Part shown: positions 12,680 to 26,200 of the stretch, in pieces
How positions within the stretch are numbered: position 1 is the stretch's first letter
How the letters are laid out: each line of letters opens with the position of its first letter
NCBI RefSeq assembly: GCF_040436345.1
Contig: NC_133224.1
Coordinates: 10,718,741-10,782,740, forward strand
Direction of reading: 5' to 3'
Source of the DNA: Pagrus major
Lineage: Eukaryota > Chordata > Actinopteri > Spariformes > Sparidae
Length of the DNA: 64,000 bases
Position numbers and translations under genes: made by a program
The notes under the pieces: model-generated
The model's database searches: none
Seen by the model: only the letters and a program-made list of their open reading frames with translations
What the model was told of the DNA's origin: nothing

Positions 12680-13480
12680 TGGAAGCACCTGCTGTGTTGC
12701 TGCAGGAAGCACCTGTCAGCGGTCGTCTCCTCGGTGCGGCCTCTGTCGACATGAGGGTTTGATCCTAAAACTCCCCAAACACACACACTTACACAGACAC
12801 TAACAGACAACTTAAGCCTGCGGCTCGCTCTGCTGCAGGGGGTTATCTGCAGCTCCGTTCGCTTTAAACCGACAACACAAACTTTTCTGAGGAGCTGTGG
12901 CCGAGCGAGGGTCAGTGTTTTGGTGGAACATGGGGGGAAAAAAATCAGCTTCTTCTCTGGCAGTGTGTGTTTGTGAGTGTGTCGTATTATGTTTACAACC
13001 TGCAGAGGGTACGCTTTACGAGAGGTGACTCCAGCCAGAGCCAAAGTTCAACTAGACCTCTTGCAAACACACACGCACACACACACACTCTTATTTTTAT
13101 CCTCTCATTTCCTTTATCTCTCACTATCTCTTGCACTCACACTTCAAATGTCATGTCGCTGTCTTCTTGAAGCCTCTGCATCTCCTCCGCACATCCTCGA
13201 AGTTCCTGTTTCACACCCAAGAGCTCAAGTCCAAGTTCAGCAACTTTCACACACTGTTTTCAGGACACACACGCACACACACACAGGGCTTCTGTTAACC
13301 TGAGAGGCAGAGGGTCAATCCCTGTGATCCGCAGCCTGCATGCTTTCCATACAGACACGCCGCCGACACAGCAACCTGACTCCCAGCTAGATTAGGACTA
13401 ATCAAGCATGGCACAGCTCCGGGCAGCAACGCCATGACACACACATGCAGACACACACATGTGTACACACACACACTGTA
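12470..13480. repeat. Microsatellite cluster
   Basis: A (TG)n run at about 12645-12676 and many short (CA)n runs at 12780-13480 lie in a somewhat GC-richer stretch. All open frames here translate as His-Thr or Cys-Val repeats. No exon was supported. Confidence 0.7.
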
Positions 13481-13631
13481 CTGCAAACATGTGCGCACCA
13501 GCAGCGTTTGCTGTTACAAATGATTGCAGAGAGAAAACGAGTGAAATGTTATTTTCAGGTCAAGATCAATTGTCCTGATGTGCAGTTGAGTCCCACTGAA
13601 TATTTCCAGTGTGCACTCTTTTTCTCCAGAG

Positions 13632-14090
13632 GTGAAATGTAACTAAGTACATTTACTCAAGTAGAGGATTCAATTCACTTTGAGTATTTCTACTTTATGA
13701 AACTTTACACATCTACTCCACTACATTTTTAGGCTAATATTGCACTTTATCCTCTTCTATATTTATGTGACAGCTTTAATTACTAGTTACTATTCAGGTG
13801 ACATTTTTTTTTTCAAATCCCTTCTGTTGAGTGAAAACCATTTATTTCCAAATTCAAATTTTTCTGATAAACTGAAGGAATAAATGTTCTTTTTACGTGA
13901 CGTAAAGTCTTTAATAATCATCTGGAAATGCATCTTCATAAAGCTGAAAACAAGCTGTTTTTCTGAGCTCATCAACAGTGGACCTGTGATACACGTTACA
14001 GAATATGATGCATTGCTGTAGATTAGATTAGATTTACAGTGAAGCAGCATAACTATTAACTAAAGTTTAATTAACAATACATTTACGATT
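13632..14090 (+). repeat. Teleost interspersed repeat, copy 1
   Basis: Opens with 'AACTAAGTACATTTACTCAA' and continues with 'CTACTCCACTACATTTTTAG' and 'GTGACAGCTTTAATTACTAG', then 'GTTTTTCTGAGCTC' and 'ATGCATTGCTGTAGATTAGA'. The opening blocks are those of a high-copy perciform repeat recalled from many fish loci. The second half is shared with 39880-39990. Confidence 0.7.
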
Positions 14091-16939
14091 TATTAATTAT
14101 GGTAATTATAAAAGTCATTTTACAAATTGATTTTTCTTTCATAGTCCAGAGGGGACTCATGCCTACTACGTCAAAAATAATATCTACATCACACTATCCA
14201 CAATTAGTCTGTAGAATTGTAGATAAAATAATAATTAACTAAATTAACTTACACACATGGCTGTATGGTTGTTGGTAAATGTATGATAGAAAAACTATTT
14301 GGGCTTCGAAACAAATAAGCGAGTTGTGACAAAAGTCAAAAGTGCTGCAAAAGTCTGTTAAATTGCAGATAAACTAGTTTTTGAACAATTTCATGATTCC
14401 TGGGATGATATTATTTCCCTGTTGTGCAGCTCGTATCAGAAGGGAAATCCTTGTTGTTTCGTAAAACTGCATCTGAAGGTTTGAGGGATTTAAACTGTTG
14501 AAGGCACAATGTGGAGCAAGAAGAATTTCCTCATAAAAAAAAAAGCATGACGCAATCTTTGCAGACAGTTTGTTCAGATCTCGGTGTGTTTGTGTGGAAC
14601 TGGACTGTACGGTGCCGTCACACGTCCACAAACCGACTTCTCCTGTAAAAATGTTCCCAGCAGCCCGCCAGGTGTCGACCAGTCGTCTGCTCCAGTCTTT
14701 GGTCGCAAAATGTCTGGGACGTCTCAGGCCTTCCTCGGCTTTGTAGTCTGAACCTCATTTTGTCTTTGTAGTCGTCAAGCGGAACTTTATTTTGGCAGCC
14801 ACCGTGTTAGAGGGGACAGCTGATTTATGACGCAGAGGGCAGCGGGGCGATCACGCCGCTTTGCTTCAGTTTGGGACTTGTTCTGGAGGTTGTTATGGCG
14901 TCCACACACTCAGTCCCCGGTCTATTAGTGCTGGAGAGCCGGAGTCAGGCTGCAGGATTAGCGATCAAACGAGCGAATGGGGGTGTTTTGGGGTAGAAGG
15001 TTTGGGGGGTAACATTAACCCGGCGTGCCCAGGTGGTGTGGTTGAAAAGAGACTCCCATCTGTGGTGCGGATGGGTCGAACGTGGGCTGTGTGTGTGTGT
15101 GCTGGCTTCTAACGTGGTGGATGTGTGTGTGAATGACTTTTATGGGGCGTACACTTCGGGTGAACTCCGTCTAGTTGGATTTGAACTGTAACCGATTGGA
15201 TTTCAGGCTCGGGGAGGCGACCCCCTGACCTTTTTACAACATCTGCACTCCTGACTTCTCCTCTGCCACCCAGTTCATCTGCGGGTGTAAAACCACTGCA
15301 CCACAAAATATATGTTGTTAACCACCACAAGTTAAAATTACCTCTCTCTTGTGGAGAGAAAGTTTCCTGCTCTACAGCCTTTCGAGAACAAAGAGTGGTA
15401 AAAGCCTGAAGTAAATGTGAAGACAGGGACAGTTTTTATTCGATTTACTTCATTTCTTCAGGATAATACACTCAGTCTCTGCTTCCTTGGGAGTCCTGGG
15501 TTCATATATTAAACATATATTTGTCAGTCCTGTCATTTGATCAAGTGCGCTGGTGTCCAGATTTCAGTTTATTTATTTAAAATGAACTTTTATCCGATCA
15601 AATGTAAACCGTGGGAGATATTTTGCCTCTTTTTCCAGGTCACAAAGGAACTTTAAACCTAAATTTCTAAGCTGACACAGACAAGAAGTCCAAAGGAAGA
15701 GAGAGAATGATAATAATGAATAATATAAAACCAGAAAACAAATGAAAATTTGAAGATTTGAATATTGACAACCACACTGGACCGGACAACTCCATCTGTT
15801 GTTGGGAATAACAGATGTTCTGGAAGCTCCACGGCAGCTCCTGAATGGACCTCGTGGTGAGTTGTTTTCAGTCATTATACTATTATACCTATTATATAAA
15901 TCAAATTAACTAAATCAACTACACACATATAGATGCTTTAGTAACTAACTGGATGAGTAGTCTAATCTTTAAACTGCATGCCCTGTGTTATTTTGTGTTG
16001 TTCCCTCTTTTGTTTTGGGAGCCTTTTTAACACTTTGCTCAGGAGACTCCAGATGAAAAATAGCCTTTTGGCTAATTCGAGCATTTTTCTCATGTAATAT
16101 GCGTTTTATTAATTTAAACTTGTATTTATTTATTTTCCCTTTTCTTGAAGATATGATCGGGATGTTGAGATCAATCCATCACACTTTTATTTGTGATCCA
16201 GGGAGTTTTGTAAGTTCTTTCTTTTTATTATTTAAGAGATGGAACAATTCTCCGGGGCTATTGTACGTACTGGACAGCCTTTGAGTTTGATTTGATCTGT
16301 GTCTTACTGGTTTGTGTAAAGTCTTGAGAGTATGAATGTTCTGGATGTGTATTAATATAATTTTATTCAAAAAGTATGGTTAATGAATATAATGGGAGGA
16401 GTAGCCACTATTTTAATACAGAAGCTAATGGGGACAAACAATTTAAACCTTCCTTTCTTAACTAAACTAAACCTGGTCGCAGGTCTTTGACATTGACAGT
16501 AACATTGTTTTAAGAGTGGAAAAAATAAGTATATTTTAAAGCTTCACATGTTAACAGTGTTTAAATTGTGTACAAGATTTAATTACAATCGCAGATGTTA
16601 CAAGCGGTGTTTCTGGACTGTGATCCTGTAGAATGACTCAGGATATATGCAGACATGATCTGCCTTTGTTATTGTTTAGTTTTTTTTTTCTCTTCCATCT
16701 GAATTGATTCATTTATTTGCTTCTTTTTACTGGATTTATGTACTTGAGTTTGCATCCATAATGCAAAAAATGCTCCATGTGTTCTAGAGACAATAATTTA
16801 AGTCAAAAACTGTTTTATAAACATTAAAATTCAGACAAGTGGAGTTTCAAACGTGACCAAAAATTAAAAAAAAAAACTGAGTCACACGTCCACATTTTTA
16901 TCAATAAATACCTTTGTCATACAGTCCTTACACAGATTG

Positions 16940-17040
<101 letters not shown>

Positions 17041-17077
17041 TTTGAATTTCCTGCCGGCCGTGACACTGATGGTGGTC

Positions 17078-17188
17078 TCACATGTGGGTGGTCTCATCTC
17101 CAGCGTCTGTGTCATGTTGCAGAGAGGTCTGGGCTTCAGGGAGGTTGTTGCACTGCAGGTACCAGAAAACCACCTGGACCTGATGCAC

Positions 17189-17226
<38 letters not shown>

Positions 17227-20200
17227 TTTTAACTTATTTTAAAGTAAAGAGAATTGTTTTTACATGTACATTCATCATATTATACATCATATGAGAGTTT
17301 TGTATAAAAAATACACACCATGTCTGACTACTTCATATTAAAGACATTTACTTTTAACCTTTGATTATTTTTCTCAGGGTTTTTTATCAAAATAGTTCAT
17401 TCATTTCATGGTCAAGTCCTCTGTATTTTCTTATGATATACCTATTTTTTAAACATGGGGGTTTTCTCACTAGGTTTATAAACTAACAATTGGTGGATAG
17501 TTTATGATCTCACTATGTTTTTTTTTAACATTTAATATATAAAATGTTTGTGTGCAGGAGGGTTTAAAAAGGGCATTTAAATCATAATGTTGCAAAAAAA
17601 TCCAAGTCAACTTAATAAAAATATAAAACAATTGCAATAATGTTTAAAAACTGGACTGTATTTATGGTGCCGGCTCAATGATTCTCATGAGCATCATTGT
17701 TTTCTAAATCTACACTAAAAGAAAAGAAAAATATCCATTCTCTCAAATGCAACTACAGAGAATGAAAGGACATTATTTTGGAAGAAAATATGTTAAACTG
17801 TTGGAAAACCAAACATCAATCATTTTCAATGACTAGTCATCCCCACCTGCACCACCACCTCCTGGGAGATATCCACTGTGGGGCCAATATGCCCCAGTTC
17901 AACCACAGGGGGGCGTAGGAGGCTCGGACCAAACACTGTAGCCAGGTTCATCAGAGACATCTTGTTGATGTCTTGTTTTTCTGAGACTCTGGAGACAAAT
18001 ATTGAAAAGAAAAACTAAAACTCTGAGAACAAAAATACAGCATGATTAGTGTTAAAATCTGATTTTTGCCAACAACTAACAACTCCTGACTTCATTATCT
18101 GTCAGAAAAGCATGTGTGATTGTTGTCAAACCGTTGGAGGTGGTGCAGGAGGTAGAGGAAGGTGTGGCGGTTGGGGTCAGGACAGGACTGCAGCAGGGAC
18201 AACATGGAGACAAGCCGGGAGTTTATGTCCTGGATGTCTACAGGGGAGAGAAAAGGTTCTGTTCACTTGGCCCAAAGGCAATTTTAGGACTAACAAGGTT
18301 GAATTTACGGTTATTTAGAGTCATTGATAGCTGTTGAAGCCCATTTTCTGGTGCACATTTAGGGTCAAATGAGCTAGAAATTAGTCTCTGTCTACCACAT
18401 GGATGGATATGACATTTATGTTTCTATGACGAGACTCATTTTTAGGGAAAAATTGTCAAACGGCAGTTTTTAAACTTGAAAAAAAGCAATATTTGCCTCA
18501 AACTTAAAATAAAGCCTGTTGTAGCCTGTTTTACGTTGTCTTGTCTTACTCAGTGTCCTGGCGAGGCTCTGGAACATCTCAGTGGGTATGAGAGGCTCCG
18601 GCAGCTCTCTGAAGTACAGTTTGAGGACTCCAGAGACGGCGTTCACTTCAGCACTTCTCAGCCTGGTCACAGCTTCACGCAGATCTGAGCAGAGCAGAGG
18701 CATGTTTAACATCTGTGTTACTGTATCTTCTTTGACATATAGACTTCTGTTCATATTAGCACAAGATAACAACTTGTTGATGTGCTGCTCGACTGATATT
18801 GACAGTTTTTTGCACTGGTGATTTTACATGATTAACAAACATCAGACTGAACTATCTCAACAACTATTGCCGTGAAATTCTGGACATACATTCATGGTGC
18901 CCAGAGGATGGATCCTAATGACTTCAGTGGTCGTTAGTCTTTTTCTGTAGAGCCACATTTGGGTTAACATATCCGGTTCAGAATGTCATATCTCGCCAAC
19001 TATACTATGGATTGCTGTGAAATTTGGTACAGATATTCATGTTCCCCAGAGGATAGATTGTGAAAATATGCCCTAGTCCATATCAGTTTTTGCAGTGATA
19101 TGATTCATTTGTACTGGATCTCACACTGGTTTGCTGTTTCCTGCACTTTAAATGTAGGAAATTGTATTTCTGGTCTTACAGTCTTTCAACACAACAGCAC
19201 GTGCCAACAGAAAATGAATGTTTCCCTTCTTACTGCTGTTGAACGCAGCTTTTAGCGCGCTGATGTCACTGGTGGCTCCTGAAATCCTGTAGATGCCCAC
19301 CTCGTCCATGCCTCTCCTCTCCACCTCCTCCACGCAGCAGCGCACCAAATGAGGGACCAGCACTCCCTCTTGACTGACAGAGAATTGAAAGCATCAAGAA
19401 AAAACCCACGTTTCATTTCAGACTCCACTCTTGCCACACTTCTGCTTCTCCTCAGGCCGCTCTCCCACAAAACCAACCGCCTCACTTCTGTAACGAGCTT
19501 TTACCAAAATACAGCCCACAAGGGAAATAAAACTGACCTGCAGCTCTCAGTTTCAGCCTATCAGACAGCACTTTAACAAAGACTGTCAGGGACTTACTGA
19601 GCCACAGATTCAATGGGGACGCAGAAGACAGGCTGTTCTTGAGCCGTAGAGCTGGGCGGCTCAATCGGGTGGGGACAGTACTTCAGGGAGAGGGTCACCT
19701 CCACCTCGCCAAGCTGTAGAGTCTGTCTTCGCCATCGCTTATTCAGGGTTTTAGAGTCCAACTGACAGACAAACAGGAAATATCAGAAAACAGACAAGAC
19801 AGCAGAAAAAAAGAATTTGTTAGGATTATATTTGTATCTCTTTACACAGTTAACACTTTTTTGCTTTTTCAAAGCAATGATGATAACAAAGTTGAATCAC
19901 AGTCCATCATGGTACCTGTACAGAAGCTTTTCCCAGGACTGTATCATCCTGTCCATCAGACTGACTGACACAGAGCACCCTCAGGTGCTGTGCCCCATCC
20001 ACCTGGAAAGACAGCTCCTGTTTGACAGAGAGGAGGTGGTGTTAACATTGACAATGACAGAAGTGTCCTAAACCTTTCAACAGGAGCATTCGTGTCTTAT
20101 TTAAAGCCATTTGATCCTGGCTACCAGTTGGATTTAGTGTAGATTTTACTGCCACTGATCATGTTTAAAGCACGGCACGGTCTGGCCACAGCGCCGACTT

Positions 20201-23200
20201 TTAATCCTCTGTGAGCTGAGCAGAAGCCTGACATCATGTCGGATACTGTCTAGACACGAAGAAAACATTTACCCCCCTGGATCGGCTGGTGAATCATCTG
20301 CCTTTTATAGCAGTTTTATTCAAGACCAAAATACATTCAATTATTTAACTCTAACCTGGTCCCAGTGTGGGTTGAGGCTGTGGACTGACGAGTGTGTCTG
20401 AGCTTGTTTATCGTAAAACTCGTAGCCATCCACCTCCACGCACACATACACACCTGAACAAGAAAGAGAACAAAATATGAAGTGACTCGATGGTTATTTA
20501 GTGTCATTAAAACAAATATCAGATATTAAACATACAGGCTGGTTGCTGCAGGCCGCAGGCAGAGTGGATCGCAACGCCCAGAGTCCCACACAGAGACATC
20601 CCGTCCTCTACTGGAGAGAGACAAAGACAAAAATATCCTGAAGCGCGTTGGATTTAATCGTGAGAAATACATAAAGAAAGACATAAAGACAGTGGCGAAA
20701 AGGTCCGAGGCCAGCAGCATTAAAAGACCACAACCCACAGAGTTGGTGTATTGTGTTTCAGAGACATGATGGGTGGACTTCCTGTGGTGAAGGAAAGAGG
20801 GCAGAGGTTGATTGAGATGTTGGTTGTACCAGAGTTTGAGCTGTGTAGCGGTGGCTGCTGGGTCATTCTCAGTTTCACACATGCACTGGTGAGGGTGAGC
20901 AGGTCTGGAGGCACAGTTTCTATGTCTGACAACAACCAAGAGCAAATATAGGCACCGGTCAGTTTACAGAACCACAAGGAAAGAAAAAGGAGGAATCTGC
21001 CCATTACTTTCACAATTTATCGGTTAGTCAATAAAATGTCCAATTATTTTCTTGCAGTTTGACAAAAGCTGTGAACTCACTGTCTGCGGTGAGTTTGTGA
21101 ATAGCTTCTCTCCACTCTTCAAGCTCATACAGGGAGGAGAGGAGGAGAGTGTGACTCTGCAGCGAGACGTAAGAGATTGATTCATTCTAGTCGGCTGAAA
21201 CCACACTAACAATAATAGATCGTGTGTGTGTGTGTGTGTGATTATACCTTGTCGCTGGGGCTGTGCAGCTCCAGTCTGTAAGGAGGGAAGTGTGTGAACA
21301 GCATCAGCTCCATTTGCTCCAGTTTCTTCCTGGTACGAGCTGCCAAACTGATGCCCCTGGACCCCTTTATGCACACAAATGTTACTTTTTATTGCCTGTT
21401 GTCACTCTCTCTCTCTCTTTGTATGTGTGTCTCTTTCACTCAAACATACTGATTTATGTTGCTGTAGCTGTTGTCTGAGGAGGAACATCTTGGTTCTGGT
21501 GTGTAAACGAAGGTGCGTGTCTTGTGAACGTTCCTGATCGGCAACCCAGCGGAGTTTGAGACCAGCGAGAGGCAGATACCAGCAGAACCTGTAGCTGTCC
21601 GGCTTCCTGGAAGAAACACAAGAAACTCTAAAGGCCACGCTTAACGTCATCATTCAGCACAGTACAAGTTGACGTACGTGCAAAATGTAGACCACATTTC
21701 CCACAAGGCCCTGTGCTTTCTCTCGCTACACTCACCCTCTGCTTGCATGTTTGTATCTAGTACACAGCAGGAGGTCTGTGTAGAGGAAGAGGTGACGCAG
21801 GCTGTGATCCCCCTCGCTCGCATCCACCACAAAGCTGTCACGCATCAGTTGACGCCTCTAGAGTAACACACCAACACATGCATACACACACATATCATCT
21901 GGATATATTGTGACCAGATCTAGATTTCGTACAGCGTTGAGCCTCACCATGCCGTGACTGAGCGTGACCTCTCGTTTGCACTGTGAACTCTCGTTGACAC
22001 CAGACAGGAAGCTGCGGGACAATCTGAGGGCTTCCTGTAAGGATGTGTAATCTCCATGCTCAGCTGGTGTCGTCTTTAGGACGTCCTACAATATCACAGA
22101 CAGGTAGGTAAGTGAGGGAGAAGAGGGAAGCAACAGATCGTACAGCAGCAGCTATAGAGGTGAAGTTTGAGGAATTGATGAATTATCTCACACGCAGCAC
22201 TAGTGTGGTCTTGGTTACTCTGTCCAGAGGCCTGTAGAGAAGAGCTGTAGACATAAAAGAGAGTGATCAGACACATGGTCAAACAACAAGTTATAAAACA
22301 GTTTAGAAATTAACAGTACGTACCTTCAAATGTGTATTTGGTCCGAGTTTTGTCCGAGCCGTTATTATTAGACATCATGCTCTGCAGGAGAGATAAAGTG
22401 AGACTGGTGAGGATAACCCTGTAAACAATTTGTAAAAGCAGGTGTTCCTCTGGAAGTCCGTAGTACCTTGGCCAGGGCTTGGAAGCGAGGGTCCGACTGT
22501 GTGCACTTGCGAACAACTTCAACAGCTTCCTCGTAGTTTTCAATGAAACCACCATACAGACCGATCTGGTTCACCTGCAGAGGCAAAATAACGGAGGGAT
22601 GAGGAGGGAAGCATTCTCCAAATTCGACAAGCTGAAGACAACATCTGCATCTAGATTCAGGTTCGCAGGATTTATCCAAGACGTAACATGACAAGTCTGA
22701 CTAGTCTTGCTAGAGAGTCTGTTTCTTTTGTGTAGTATCACTACACCCACAGTGTTGTTGGTTGATAAATGTGTGTTACTCACAGGTGTTTTCACTTGTT
22801 TGAAAACCGGGTCAACGACCCACAAGTGGCCCTAACGAATCTGAAACTCAGAGCTCACAGAGTTTAAAAGCCTGCAGCTCCCCTCCAGTTAGTTAGAACT
22901 GAAGAAGCCTCTTGGATTAGAGGTGAAACGTCTTCAAGAAACTGAAACACTTCCAGTTGCCTACGATACAGCACCTAGAATTATGGGGATGCAAGTATAA
23001 AACAATGCAGAAAACAAGTATTGTTTATTTGATTGAATGTTGCAGCCATAAAGGTCGTGGGTTTGAATTTTTCACAGCATAGCTCTGAATATATAAATGA
23101 TGCTGTCAGATACAGCTGCTGTGAAGTTGCAGGCCATTAAACCCCAACAACAAGCTGCAAGACGCCAAAGCACTCCATACAGCACATATGATCATTTGAT

Positions 23201-26200
23201 CACTTAGTTATGCAGCTTTAAATATACTTAATAAAAGGGGAACTGATCCTCGGGCGTTATAAAGGGCTGCTATACAGAAATATAAAAAAGGAGAAATAAT
23301 GCAATACTGTAGTTATGTTGTAATTTCTTTTCAACAACGTAAGCTAAATGGCTTCCCTTGTGGCACTGAGCCGTGTGAGAAACTTTCTTTTCCATCGTTT
23401 CTTAATGGATTACCAATTGTAGCAACAAAAGTTTAAACGGTCTTGACACAATAGAGGACCCACCATTTTCAGAAACAGGTCCCCCACCATCAGCTCAAAG
23501 CCTGTGTGGCTCTTCTCTTTCTCCTCATCAGGGCTGGACTCAGTCGGACAGTGTTCGCTCAGCCGGGCCTTCAGGCCAGAGTAGAAGCTTTGGTGCATGT
23601 CTCTGAGCTCAGGCACCTGATAGAAAACAGTCTGGACCTGACGACTGGACAGAACTGGCTGTGAGGTCCCGGCTGAGGCCCACAGAGCCTTCATGGGCTA
23701 GAGGAAAATTAAACATGTCAAATAACTGAGGCCAACTGATGAACTGTAGAAGATAAAAATAAAGGCGAGAAAAAAAACTGTGAACATACATTCACATTTC
23801 AGAGCGTCACTCGCATCAACTTTGACACATACACTCAAGCCACTGCTAAATAAAACCGAGCACATACAGCACGTTTGAAATGTATACGCAGCCTCTCAGT
23901 GATAGATGCATGCTGCTCAGCTACAAAACACTGCTTTCCCAGACAAAACATCCACTTTCTGAATCATTCTTTTGGGTTAAATGAGTCAGAGCGTGTAAAA
24001 ATGAGGAATTGGGGTTTGCTGTTGCTTTTAATAGCCGAGAAAGAAAAAGGAAGGAGTTCACAAAGAAAGCACCCAGGCACTCGCTATTGCTTCATTGCTT
24101 CCTGCCTCAAATCTATTTCTACTCTCAGGAACAGGAAAAGATTCAGGGCGGGAATCTACACAAATTAAAAAACAAAAATTAACATCAACTGTCAACTCAA
24201 ACGCTAATGATTGAAATATTTTCAACTGTTTTAATTAAGGAATAATTTGACTTTTGTTCATGTTCTTTTCAAGAGCCCAATAACACTGTTAGACTCTCAT
24301 ATTTGTACAGTCAATATGATGCTACTGCTAACAGGCTGCTAGCTGTAGCTTTATATTAACTGTAGTAATGACAGTGGTGAACCTCATCTCAGATGCAGAA
24401 CAACGCATTTGTAGTTTAAGAAGGAAGCTGAACAATGACGACATTGTAGGTGAATGCTGCGAATAATCACTAACCAACCACAGGCTGAAAAACATACACA
24501 TGGCCGCTGCTCATTGAGTAAACACATAAACATAAACAAGAGAGGATCTCCGGTATGTTCATATAAAGAACTGTCACAAGTGTTTGTGGTGACAGCTGAA
24601 CAGCAAAAGGGAAGTCTAACAGTAATAAAAATCATCACTTTAACAGGGTTTTTCCTCTTTTGGCAATATGGTTTAGCCCAGAGAATAAAACATGTTAAGG
24701 CCTCAGCCTCTATGAAAATGTTCATGTTTATGTGTGTTTGTTACCATCAGCAGAGCCTCCAGCTCTCTGAGATAAACCTCCTCACTCTCCAGGATGCCTC
24801 TCAGGACCACGAGTCTCCTCTCCAGCATTTCCTCCGGGCTGCGGGACGTCTGAATCACAGACATTCAACAACACAGAGTCAGTCACAAAATCTGTGTCAC
24901 GGCAGCAAGTGACACCACAAATGGTGCAACTGTTAACTTTTGAAATCACAACAGACTGTACTTCTGTTGTTGTAAAGACTTTGGCTGTGACATGTGGTTA
25001 TATTCAATGTTTTCACCAATTCCCAGTCTTTGGCTTTAAAAGTGCCACATATTTGCTCATGCATAGACTATATTACTTTCATGTTATATGTTTAATGTTT
25101 TCTTATTTGGTGCAATTTAGCCGTTTTGGGGTCACTTCTGTATTTTCTTCATAAACTATGCACTGTTGGTGGGAAACAGAAGGGTTACTTCTTCAATACT
25201 CTTTTACATATTTGATTATTATAAGGTCAGGGGAAAATGAGGAAGTAAAGCCTGTGTCAACAAAACACGAGGGTTAATTTTTCTTTTCTCCTATAAAAAA
25301 AAACATTTTCTGATAGTATAAAGGTCTGTGTACAGTATGTGGCTATGTATTGTGATATTGTTTGTTTTATGGTTTGGCAGGTTGGAAAACTTGAAAACTT
25401 GGAGGAGCAGCTAATAGCTTTTTTATAGTACTGAAATGTTTCACTTTAAGTTATACTATGCAGGATTTTCTTTAAAAATAACAATGTACAGACTCACAAA
25501 AATAATCCCTCTCAATCATCACTTATGACCTACTAGAAGTGTGTGTCTGTATCTGCAGAGGCCCTGTCCTCTATCCTCTTTTGTTACTTTCTTCTTATGT
25601 TGCTGTGTTGGGCATGTTTCTAAAGTGTTTGCCAACAACAAACTTCTTGTCTTCTTGTCTTTTTGACCGAGGGCGGGCAGAGCTTCACATACACATGGTG
25701 GCAGAGCAGAAAGGAAAAAAACGGACAGGATGAAGTTTAACTGCATTCACACACAATAAGGAGGGTTGTGCAGAGGTTTGGGAGTGTTTATCTGTGCTTA
25801 AGCTAGTTAACAAAGTGAAACAATCAGGAAATAACATTTCAGTTCTCTGATTCACTGCTTTGTTCTCGCTAAACCAGCTCCCTCTCTTTATTCACTCTCT
25901 ATCCGGTTGAGCTCGGCTTTGAATGGTGTCTTTACCGATATCGCAGACAAATCCTGCATAGTATGCCTTTAAACTCCTACACCACTGATATTCCTCTCTG
26001 TTTTATCATGGTTGTTAAAACGGGTACTCACTGATACCTAGAAGGCATCAGCATAACCATGTTTTTGTCTATAAGGTCTTTGTAATCACAGTTGCCAAGA
26101 CACTTAACATCCTTGAGTTTATAGTGAAGAACAAATAATAGGAGATATTTTAAAATACTACTTATAAATGAAAGCCAGAAAATGCGGTGATATGGTGATA

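Noticed and set aside
14640-15300. GC-richer stretch suggesting a hidden exon or CpG island
   Set aside because: No conserved reading frame with splice sites could be joined to it; left as unexplained intergenic DNA.
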